Assembly: GCA_945916625.1 (NCBI GenBank)
Contig: CAMEGY010000030.1
Location: forward strand, 1-8,873
Direction of reading: 5' to 3'
Source: an uncultured Anaerococcus sp.
GTDB lineage: Bacteria; Bacillota_A; Clostridia; Tissierellales; Peptoniphilaceae
Length of the DNA: 8,873 nucleotides
Shown in pieces: positions 1 through 5,738 of this stretch. Under the pieces are notes generated by a model. The model saw only the letters and a list, made by a program, of their open reading frames with translations, was not told the origin of the DNA and ran no database searches. The position numbers were made by a program, and so were the translations under genes. Position 1 is the first letter of the stretch. Every line of letters begins with the position of its first letter.

Positions 1-543
1 CAGGCTCTTAGAAGACTTACTGGTATTATTTCAAAATCAAACACCACAGTTATCTTTATCAACCAATTAAGGGAAAAAATCGGGGTTATGTTTGGTAGTC
101 CTGAGACAACTACAGGTGGTCGTGCCCTTAAATTCTACTCTTCAGTCAGACTTGACATCAGAAGAATAAAGACAATAGCAGAAGGAGACAACTCTATTGG
201 ATCAAGGACCAGGGTTAAGATTGTAAAAAATAAAGTTGCCCCACCATTTAAGATAGTCGAATTTGATATCATGTATGGTAAGGGCATTTCAAAATCCGGA
301 GTTCTCCTAGATACAGCTGTCGACTTAGAAATAATAGATAAGGCCGGATCATGGTACTCATACGGAGAAGAAAAACTCGGCCAGGGTAGGGAAAATGTAA
401 AGGTCATGCTTGAAGAAAATGGTGACCTTGCAGCAGAGATAGATAAAAAAGTAAGGGCAGCCTTTAAGGGTGAAGAAGTAGATTCTGCTGAAGAAGCCGA
501 TGTAGATGGCAAACAAGAATCTATACTTGCTGACGAAAAATAA
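1..543 (+). CDS. recA: RecA recombinase, C-terminal part (5' end outside window)
   Basis: RecA is the ATP-dependent strand-exchange protein that forms filaments on single-stranded DNA and triggers SOS-type responses. The reading frame is open from base 1, so the gene begins left of the window; 180 residues are visible, starting near position 173 of E. coli RecA. The conserved [20 protein letters not shown] stretch is the end of the ATPase core and the DNA-binding loop L2, followed by [14 protein letters not shown]. The C-terminal domain follows, with KVAPPFK, a YGKGIS segment and the [15 protein letters not shown] block. The tail is acidic ([13 protein letters not shown]), as usual in RecA, where it modulates DNA binding. 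It converges on dinB, with a shared terminator between them. Identity is certain; the promoter and any SOS box lie outside the window. Confidence 0.98.
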   Translation, partial: QALRRLTGIISKSNTTVIFINQLREKIGVMFGSPETTTGGRALKFYSSVRLDIRRIKTIAEGDNSIGSRTRVKIVKNKVAPPFKIVEFDIMYGKGISKSGVLLDTAVDLEIIDKAGSWYSYGEEKLGQGRENVKVMLEENGDLAAEIDKKVRAAFKGEEVDSAEEADVDGKQESILADEK

Positions 544-550
544 TTTACAA

Positions 551-597
551 AAATAAAAACACAGACTCGATTTTAAATCGTTTCTGTGTTTTTATTT
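551..597. terminator. Bidirectional intrinsic terminator between recA and dinB
   Basis: The arms AAATAAAAACACAGA (551-565) and TCTGTGTTTTTATTT (583-597) are a perfect 15-bp inverted repeat. Inside it, after a 2-by-2 mismatch, CGATTT (568-573) pairs with AAATCG (575-580). Both strands end in a U-rich run after the stem, so the same hairpin can stop recA transcripts going right and dinB transcripts going left. It begins 8 bases after the recA stop and ends 2 bases before the dinB stop. Confidence 0.9.
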
Positions 598-599
598 GC

Positions 600-1634
600 C
601 TATAGAAAAGTTAGTTGGTCAATATTCATATCATGTAGGTTTGAAAGAGAGATCCCAATTAGCCTAATATATTCTCCCTCAAAAGCCTCATCCAGGAGGA
701 TACAAGCTTCTTCGTAGATATCTGTCGCCTTAAAAATTGGCTCTTGTAGAGTAATAGACCTAGTTTGATTTTTGAAATTTTCATCCTTTAATTTTATGGA
801 AACAGTCTTGGCCCTGATATCTTTTTTAATCATTTCAATTTCTATAAGATTTGCTATGTTTCTTAGATAATCTTTGAGTATTTTTTTATCATTTGTATTT
901 TGACTAAAGGTGCGTTCTTTGCCAATAGACTTCCTGTCCCTAAGTGGATTTATTGGTCTATTATCAACACCTCTAATCACATCATAGATGTAATCCCCAC
1001 TTTTTCCAAAAAGCTCCTCTAAAAAATACCTATCAAGTCTTAGTAGGTCAGAAACCTTATAGATACCAATATTATTAAGCTTTGCTGTTGCTCTTTTTCC
1101 AATCCCATGAACCTTTCCTACATCAAGATTTGGTAAAATCCTCTTTGCTTCTTTTTTGTCTATATACTTAATGCCAAAAGGCTTATCCCAGTCGCTTGCA
1201 AGTTTTGCCAAAAATTTGTTGTAGGAAATACCGATTGAGATAGGAATCCCAGTTTGATCAAGGATTTGTTTTTGTAGGTTTTTTGCAAATAAGCTTGGAT
1301 TTTCGATATCTATTTCGATATAGGCCTCATCTATGGAAACTTGCTCAAAAAGATTGGCATGTAGTTTTATCAAATCGAAAACTTCCCTAGATTTTTCCCT
1401 ATAATAGGGATGGTCAACCTTTACCAAAATAAGGTTTGGACACAGGTCTTTTGCAATAAAAACAGGCATGGCTGAATGGATACCAAATTTTCTCGCCTGG
1501 TAATTTGCAGTTGTAATTATAGATTTGTTACTAAGGCCTCCTACAGCCATTGGCCTTGTCTTTAATTTTGGATTTCTAAGTTCTTCACAGGATGCATAAA
1601 AGGCATCACAGTCGATATGGAATATGTATTTCAT
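600..1634 (-). CDS. dinB: DNA polymerase IV (Y-family, translesion)
   Basis: This is an error-prone Y-family polymerase that copies past damaged bases; at 344 residues it is of normal length. The N-terminus HIDCDAFYASCE carries the metal-binding Asp8 and the turn with Phe12-Tyr13 (Tyr13 is the likely steric gate). The palm motif VSIDEAYIEI supplies Asp102 and Glu103. A helix-hairpin-helix-like thumb segment (VGKVHGIGKRATAKL, about 173-186) and the little-finger domain (about 236-335, beginning KSIGKERTF) follow. The last five residues, QLTFL, match the QLxLF-type beta-clamp binding motif, so the protein ends on its clamp peptide. The ATG start is fixed by the family N-terminus. There is no properly spaced Shine-Dalgarno; a TATAAT lies only 6 bases upstream of the ATG. 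No Bacillus-type LexA box (GAACnnnnGTTC) is visible. Confidence 0.97.
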   Translation of the reverse strand: MKYIFHIDCDAFYASCEELRNPKLKTRPMAVGGLSNKSIITTANYQARKFGIHSAMPVFIAKDLCPNLILVKVDHPYYREKSREVFDLIKLHANLFEQVSIDEAYIEIDIENPSLFAKNLQKQILDQTGIPISIGISYNKFLAKLASDWDKPFGIKYIDKKEAKRILPNLDVGKVHGIGKRATAKLNNIGIYKVSDLLRLDRYFLEELFGKSGDYIYDVIRGVDNRPINPLRDRKSIGKERTFSQNTNDKKILKDYLRNIANLIEIEMIKKDIRAKTVSIKLKDENFKNQTRSITLQEPIFKATDIYEEACILLDEAFEGEYIRLIGISLSNLHDMNIDQLTFL

Positions 1635-1640
1635 ACTTCT

Positions 1641-1669
1641 ATTATACTAATAATAGAGTAAATTGCCTA
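1641..1669 (-). promoter_or_regulatory. Putative dinB promoter, very close to the start codon
   Basis: On the minus strand, TATAAT (plus-strand 1641-1646) is a perfect -10 box, and TAGGCA (plus-strand 1664-1669) gives 4 of 6 matches to a -35 box at the ideal 17-bp spacing. Only AGAAGT separates the -10 from the ATG, so transcription starting the usual 6-8 bases downstream would begin at or next to the start codon. That implies a leaderless or almost leaderless dinB mRNA. This is inferred from sequence alone; an upstream promoter within rqcP is not excluded. Confidence 0.55.
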
Positions 1670-1692
1670 AATTGCATAACATGGTCTATAAA
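1663..1692 (+). promoter_or_regulatory. Putative promoter of the rqcP-divIC-tilS-hpt operon
   Basis: TTGCCT (1663-1668, 4 of 6 matches to the -35 consensus) and TATAAA (1687-1692, 5 of 6 to the -10 consensus) are 18 bp apart. The expected start point is near 1699, leaving a leader of about 8 bases before the rqcP ATG. The -35 overlaps the putative dinB -35 on the other strand almost completely, so the two promoters would compete for RNA polymerase. Confidence 0.5.
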
Positions 1693-1706
1693 AGTAAAGT
1701 TATGAT

Positions 1707-1952
1707 ATGAGAGTAGATAAATTTTTAAAAAATTCAAGAATTATTAAGAGAAGACAAGTCGCCAAGGAAGCATGCGAAAATGAACGTGTCAAAATAAATG
1801 ACAAAGTTGCCAAGGCTGGCAGTGAAGTTACCAAGGGCGATATAATTGAGATAACATTTGGTAAATCAGTACTCAAAGTAAGGGTCCTAGACCTAATAGA
1901 GGGTGCTAAAAAAAGTACGGCAGAAGAAATGTATGAGGTTATAGATGGCTAA
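1707..1952 (+). CDS. rqcP: RqcP-type S4-domain RNA-binding protein (ribosome quality control)
   Basis: A small basic protein of 81 residues consisting almost wholly of one S4 RNA-binding domain: MRVDKFLKNSRIIKRRQVAK, then NERVKINDKVAKAGSEVTKGD and a closing beta strand (IIEITFGKSVLKVRVL). Length, sequence pattern and position just before divIC match B. subtilis YabO, now RqcP. RqcP works with RqcH on stalled 50S subunits to add poly-alanine tails to trapped nascent chains. Heat-shock protein Hsp15 (HslR) is the related E. coli protein, so an HslR-like name is possible. The start is ATG at 1707, giving the family N-terminus. There is no clear Shine-Dalgarno (upstream AAAGTTATGAT only), unlike most genes in the window. 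Its end overlaps the next gene by 8 bases. Confidence 0.88.
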   Translation: MRVDKFLKNSRIIKRRQVAKEACENERVKINDKVAKAGSEVTKGDIIEITFGKSVLKVRVLDLIEGAKKSTAEEMYEVIDG

Positions 1953-2442
1953 TAATAGACGAAAGGCAAGGAAAGATACCTACCTTTCAAAAAGAGGTGC
2001 AAAAAATAAAAAATTCCTAATGGCAGCTGGATCTCTTTTAGTCGTTTCAAGTCTGGGCTTTGCCTATTTGAATTCTTCTATGAATAAGGAACACGCAGAT
2101 ATGAATAAGGATATTATCTCAAGTCAGAAAAAGCTTGATGATGTCAAAAATGAGATAGAAGACCTTAAAGAAGACTATGAAATGCGAAACACTGATGAGT
2201 TTAAGGAAAAAGTAGCCAAGGAAAGACTAGGCATGGTCAAAAAGGGTGAGGAAGGTAGCGAAGAAAATTCTGTAGTAAAGCCAGTCGAAAACATAGACAA
2301 GGAAGATAATCTAAAAGCTAGTGAAGAAAATCCAGCAAATGTAGAAAAGCAAGAAAATCAAGAAGGCCAAGCTAATGGCCAAAGCCACGAAGCTACTAGC
2401 CCTAACGGAGAAAAAACGACAGAAAATGCAGATGGAAGATAG
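1945..2442 (+). CDS. divIC: Septum formation initiator, DivIC/FtsB family, with long polar tail
   Basis: A bitopic divisome protein that, in the DivIC/FtsB family, pairs with FtsL and helps activate septal wall synthesis. The N-terminus is short and very basic (RRKARK, KRGAKNKK). One membrane segment spans about residues 24-43, and a heptad-like coiled coil about 46-80 (KDIISSQKKLDDVKNEIEDL). The signature ERLGMVKKGE follows at 93-102, corresponding to the family's A-x-E-x-LGMVKPGE. Residues 103-165 are a low-complexity tail rich in Glu, Asn, Lys and Gln, predicted to be outside the cell; with it the protein is about 40 residues longer than B. subtilis DivIC. GAGG at 1935-1938 is 6 bases before the ATG and supports this start. 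It overlaps rqcP upstream and tilS downstream. Family assignment is good; DivIC rather than FtsL rests on context. Confidence 0.82.
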   Translation: MANNRRKARKDTYLSKRGAKNKKFLMAAGSLLVVSSLGFAYLNSSMNKEHADMNKDIISSQKKLDDVKNEIEDLKEDYEMRNTDEFKEKVAKERLGMVKKGEEGSEENSVVKPVENIDKEDNLKASEENPANVEKQENQEGQANGQSHEATSPNGEKTTENADGR

Positions 2443-3799
2443 GATTCTAAGGTCTATAGAAAAGCATAAGCTAATAAAAAAAGCTGACACCATTATAGTT
2501 GGAGCAAGCGGTGGACCAGATAGTCAGTTTATGATCTATATACTAAATTCTTTGAAATCTCAAATTGATTTTGAAATAATCCTGGCCCATCTAAACCACC
2601 TTCATAGAAAAGAAGCAAGAAATGATGAAAACCTTGTTAGAAAAACCGCAGAAGAACTAAATCTTAAATTCTTCACAAGGGCAAGGTCAATGGATGACTA
2701 TGCAAGGGAGCATAAGATATCGTCAGAAGATGCAGGTAGGCGTCTGCGTTATGAGTTTTTTAATGAGCTTGCTAAAGAATATAAAAATTCTAAAATTGCG
2801 GTAGCCCACAACAAGGATGACCAGGCAGAGACAGTCCTAATGAGGATTATCAGGGGCACAGGTCTAGATGGGCTAAGGGCAATGGATTACAAAAGTGGAA
2901 ATATAATTAGGCCCATCTTAGATATAAAAAAATCAGAAATTCTGGCCTTCCTAGATTCAAAAAACATAGCTTACGCTATAGATCATACAAATTTTGAAAA
3001 TGATTATACTAGAAATAAAATTAGACTTGATATAATTCCAAAACTTGAAGATATAAATCCTAGGGTAATTGATCAAATCTACAATCTTTCAGAACTTGCA
3101 AAAGATGATTTAGAAATTTTGGATGAAGTAATCGATGATAAGTTTACCGATCTTGCAGAGATAAAAAAAGATAGGATTACCTTCGATAAGGCAAAATTTG
3201 ATAAAACAGATTCCGCAATTTTAAGAAGGATTATTAGAAAAGCTATTGAGACCCTAAATGGTGAAATTAAAGATATTTCTAAAGAAAATATAGATGAGTA
3301 TCTAACTATAAGAGACCTTGATAATGGCAAAAAAATCATCAAAGATAGGCTTAGACTTAGAAAATCATATGATTCATATATCCTTGAAATGGAGAAAACT
3401 AAGGGCAAATTTAACGATGAGCTTTATTTGAAAGATCTTGACCTTATTAATTTTGATGGATTATATATAAAAACAAGTATAATTAATAGTAACAAGTACG
3501 AAAAATCTAGAAATATAGGATATTTTGACTATGATAAGCTTAAATTCCCTCTAAAGGTGCGTACAAGAAAGAATGGTGACAGGTTCACCCCTCTTGGACA
3601 TAAGAGTGAAAAAAAGCTTAAGGATTTTTTTATTGACCAAAAAGTTGATAGGGAAAAAAGAGATGATATTCCCCTTATTATATCAAATGATAAGATTATC
3701 TGGCTTATAGGTCTTAGGATAAGTGATAACTTTAAGGTCACAGAAAGTACTAAGAGAATTCTAAAAATTGAGGTTTGTGATGAAAATAAAAAAAGATGA
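2426..3799 (+). CDS. tilS: tRNA(Ile)-lysidine synthase
   Basis: TilS uses ATP and lysine to convert C34 of tRNA-Ile(CAU) to lysidine, switching the tRNA from Met to Ile identity; it is normally essential. From this start the protein has 457 residues, near the B. subtilis length. The PP-loop SGGPDS is at residues 28-33, with HLNH a little further on and AHNKDDQAETVLMRIIRGTG at about 127-146, all typical of the N-type ATP pyrophosphatase core. The C-terminal domain has the family block RTRKNGDRFTPLG, then KKLKDFFIDQKV. The frame is open back to 2375, but ATG 2426 or 2432 gives the usual short lead before the PP-loop. I chose 2426: GGAG at 2407-2410 lies 15 bases upstream, a long spacing, so 2432 remains possible. 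It overlaps divIC by 17 bases and hpt by 20. In Listeria tilS and hprT are fused, so this tight pair is familiar. Confidence 0.95.
   Translation: MQMEDRILRSIEKHKLIKKADTIIVGASGGPDSQFMIYILNSLKSQIDFEIILAHLNHLHRKEARNDENLVRKTAEELNLKFFTRARSMDDYAREHKISSEDAGRRLRYEFFNELAKEYKNSKIAVAHNKDDQAETVLMRIIRGTGLDGLRAMDYKSGNIIRPILDIKKSEILAFLDSKNIAYAIDHTNFENDYTRNKIRLDIIPKLEDINPRVIDQIYNLSELAKDDLEILDEVIDDKFTDLAEIKKDRITFDKAKFDKTDSAILRRIIRKAIETLNGEIKDISKENIDEYLTIRDLDNGKKIIKDRLRLRKSYDSYILEMEKTKGKFNDELYLKDLDLINFDGLYIKTSIINSNKYEKSRNIGYFDYDKLKFPLKVRTRKNGDRFTPLGHKSEKKLKDFFIDQKVDREKRDDIPLIISNDKIIWLIGLRISDNFKVTESTKRILKIEVCDENKKR
3770..3773 (+). promoter_or_regulatory. Shine-Dalgarno that sets the hpt start
   Basis: GAGG inside the end of tilS lies 6 bases before ATG 3780. 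The same frame also has TTG at 3768 and GTG at 3777, but TTG begins before this site and GTG is too close to it. ATG 3780 is therefore the supported start. Confidence 0.75.
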
Positions 3800-4349
3800 G
3801 ATAATTGAAAAAATCTTAATTGATGAAGAAAGTCTTAGCCTTAAGATTAAGCAATTGGCTAAAACCCTTAATGAACACTATGCAGATAAGGATGAGTTGA
3901 TTTTAATTTGTATCCTAAAAGGATCAGTTATGTTTATGGCAGAACTTGCCAAACACTTAAATATCGAAACTAAAATGGAGTTTATGTCAGTTTCTTCTTA
4001 TGAAGACAATACTTATTCATCTGGTAATGTAAAAATCCTCATGGACCTTGATATAGATATAAAAGACAGGGAAGTTTTGATTGTTGAGGATATAATTGAT
4101 ACAGGCTTTACACTTAAGAAAATCAAGGAAACTCTTCTAAGAAGAGAACCAAAGGATCTTAAAATTATAACCCTACTAGATAAGCCAGAAAGACGTGAAG
4201 TTGATATAAAGCCAGACTTTACTGGATTTAAGATACCAAATGAATTTGTTGTAGGTTTCGGCCTTGACTATGACCAACTTTATAGGAATCTGCCTTATAT
4301 AGGTATTTTGAAAAGATCACTTTATGAAGATATTGATCAGATGAAATAG
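3780..4349 (+). CDS. hpt: Hypoxanthine (guanine) phosphoribosyltransferase
   Basis: A purine-salvage enzyme joining hypoxanthine or guanine to PRPP to make IMP or GMP. It has 189 residues, close to the usual 175-190. LKG at 47-49 is the pyrophosphate-binding loop, and EFMSVSSYE (67-75) leads into the flexible catalytic loop. VLIVEDIIDTGFTL (99-112) is the PRPP-binding signature with Glu103, Asp104 and Asp107. GFGLDYDQLYRNLPYIGIL near the end is the base-binding hood segment typical of bacterial HPRT. It starts inside the tilS coding sequence, implying translational coupling, as in the B. subtilis tilS-hprT pair. The stop codon lies inside the left arm of a terminator-like hairpin. In B. subtilis ftsH follows hprT; here an unknown membrane protein does. 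Confidence 0.96.
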   Translation: MKIKKDEIIEKILIDEESLSLKIKQLAKTLNEHYADKDELILICILKGSVMFMAELAKHLNIETKMEFMSVSSYEDNTYSSGNVKILMDLDIDIKDREVLIVEDIIDTGFTLKKIKETLLRREPKDLKIITLLDKPERREVDIKPDFTGFKIPNEFVVGFGLDYDQLYRNLPYIGILKRSLYEDIDQMK

Positions 4350-4371
4350 GTCTTAGCACCTATTTTCTTTT
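4344..4371 (+). terminator. Short intrinsic terminator overlapping the hpt stop codon
   Basis: AAATAGGT (4344-4351) and ACCTATTT (4358-4365) pair perfectly over 8 bp around a 6-base loop, followed by a T-rich run to 4371. The hpt stop codon TAG (4347-4349) is in the left arm. The stem is AT-rich and short, so partial read-through into the next gene is likely. Confidence 0.65.
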
Positions 4372-4392
4372 GCAAATAACAAGGAGGTAAAA

Positions 4393-4884
4393 ATGCAAAG
4401 TTTTGATAGGATAATTTTAGTCTTATATGGAGCGATTACTATTTTCTTCATCTATAGACTATTTAAACAAATTAAGGATAAGAAAATGCTCGGCGAAGAT
4501 GCCAAGGCTTTCAAAAAGCCAATTTCATCTATGGAAATGATTTTATTTTCAATCCTTATTGTAGTTGGTGGCATTAATTTTGTAAACGGCTATAGGGTAA
4601 ATGATATTTATTCTATGATTACTGCAGTTGTAATGTTAGTACTTGCCGTTGTATTTATGGTTTTTACTATGGCTAAGCTTTATATAGCAGAAAATGGTAT
4701 GCTTACAAACACAGGTTTCGTAAGTTTCAAAGACCTCAAAAAATGGGGCTTTGATACAAATAGGGGCGAACTTGTAATGGCAATAAAAAAAGACGGAAAC
4801 ACAAATCGTGAAAGCGTTAAGGTCAAAAAAGAAGACATAGATGAGATAAATGGCCTTATAAGAAAGTATAAACTAGGCAAATAA
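4393..4884 (+). CDS. Unknown three-helix membrane protein with small cytoplasmic domain
   Basis: I do not recognise a named family with confidence. The 163-residue protein has three predicted membrane segments, about 6-22, 48-66 and 73-94. The loop between the first two is basic (KQIKDKK, KAFKK), which puts it in the cytoplasm and so also the soluble C-terminus (96-163). That part begins LYIAENGMLTNTGFVSFKDL and has alternating hydrophobic strands, a Trp at 118 and a final amphipathic helix (DIDEINGLIRKYK). This resembles the small strand-rich domains with an I-x-E-x-G start found in Firmicute membrane proteins (DUF5673-like or bacterial PH-like, from memory). AGGAGG at 4382-4387, 5 bases before the ATG, is the best Shine-Dalgarno in the window. 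No convincing promoter lies in the 43 bases upstream, so it may depend on read-through from hpt. No catalytic residues are evident. Confidence 0.85.
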   Translation: MQSFDRIILVLYGAITIFFIYRLFKQIKDKKMLGEDAKAFKKPISSMEMILFSILIVVGGINFVNGYRVNDIYSMITAVVMLVLAVVFMVFTMAKLYIAENGMLTNTGFVSFKDLKKWGFDTNRGELVMAIKKDGNTNRESVKVKKEDIDEINGLIRKYKLGK

Positions 4885-4886
4885 GC

Positions 4887-4915
4887 TTGAAAAATACTCC
4901 ATTTAACCGTATCAT
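4887..4915 (+). promoter_or_regulatory. Sigma-A-type promoter for coaX-dusB-greA-lysS
   Basis: TTGAAA (4887-4892) and TATCAT (4910-4915) each match the consensus at 5 of 6 positions and are exactly 17 bp apart. Transcription would start near 4922, leaving a leader of about 25 bases that holds the coaX ribosome site (GGAAG, 4937-4941). It is the best promoter match in the window and starts 3 bases after the preceding gene ends. Confidence 0.7.
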
Positions 4916-4946
4916 ATAAGAGTTAAATTATACAAAGGAAGAAGAT

Positions 4947-5738
4947 ATGTTACTGGTTATAGATATTGGAAATACAAATACCGTAATTGGTATTTACGAT
5001 AAAGAAAATTTAAAGGCTAGATTTAGAGTGGCAACTGACTTGAAAAGCACCAGCGATCAATTGGTTGCTACTTTATTTAATATGTTTCTTATCCATGAGA
5101 TAGATATCAAAAATATAAAAGACACAATAATCTCATGCGTAGTGCCAGATGTCTTATACAACTGGCAATCTGCAAATAGGAAGCTTTTTGATAAGGAAGC
5201 AGCGGTAGTAGAACATGATACCTATAGAGGTATTACAATAGAATACGAAAATCCAAGTGAAGTTGGAGCTGATAGGATAGTAGATGCAGTGGCAGCCTAC
5301 GAAAAATATGGCGGGCCTTGTGTTGTAGTAGACATGGGCACAGCTATTACCCTTGATGTTATTACAGCTGACGGTAGGTACTTAGGAGGTTCTATAGCTC
5401 CAGGTATTAGAATAGCCCAAGATGGACTTTTCGGAAAAACTGCAAAACTTCCTAAGATAGAGCTAAAACAACCTAGTACTGCTATAGCAGAATCAACATC
5501 GGATGCTATCAATTCTGGGATTGTAATAGGTTATATTGGGATGATTGATAAACTAATCGATACAATTGAAGATGAGATGGTAAAAAGACTTGGGGTTAAA
5601 AAAAGCGACATAAATGTAATTGCAACTGGTGGCTTTTCGGAACTAATATCACAATCTAGCGAGTATATAAATACCATAGAGCCTGATCTCATGCTTGAAG
5701 GCCTTAGGATAATATATGAGAGAAATCACTCAAGATAA
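4947..5738 (+). CDS. coaX: Type III pantothenate kinase
   Basis: CoaX phosphorylates pantothenate, the first step of coenzyme A synthesis. Type III enzymes belong to the ASKHA fold, need a monovalent cation and are not feedback-inhibited by CoA. At 263 residues it is of normal size. The N-terminus MLLVIDIGNTNTVIGIYD holds the phosphate-binding motif with Asp6, Gly8 and Asn9. GADR (107-110) contains the likely catalytic base Asp109. VVDMGTAITLDVI (127-139) is the second phosphate motif with Asp129, and GGSIAPGI (147-154) is family-typical, as is the late ATGGF. GGAAG lies 5 bases before the ATG. coaX follows hprT-ftsH in B. subtilis, so the position fits apart from the missing ftsH. It overlaps dusB by 23 bases. 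Confidence 0.97.
   Translation: MLLVIDIGNTNTVIGIYDKENLKARFRVATDLKSTSDQLVATLFNMFLIHEIDIKNIKDTIISCVVPDVLYNWQSANRKLFDKEAAVVEHDTYRGITIEYENPSEVGADRIVDAVAAYEKYGGPCVVVDMGTAITLDVITADGRYLGGSIAPGIRIAQDGLFGKTAKLPKIELKQPSTAIAESTSDAINSGIVIGYIGMIDKLIDTIEDEMVKRLGVKKSDINVIATGGFSELISQSSEYINTIEPDLMLEGLRIIYERNHSR

Noticed and set aside
1635..1706. LexA (SOS) box between dinB and rqcP
   Set aside because: No GAACnnnnGTTC-like or other convincing palindrome is present in the spacer.
2375..2425. Longer tilS N-terminus starting at 2375
   Set aside because: It would add 17 residues not usual before the PP-loop lead and overlap divIC by 68 bases; later ATGs fit the family better.
3079..3408. Minus-strand ORF of 109 residues inside tilS
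   Set aside because: Shadow of the tilS coding frame; Ser/Leu/Ile-rich, with no supporting start signal.
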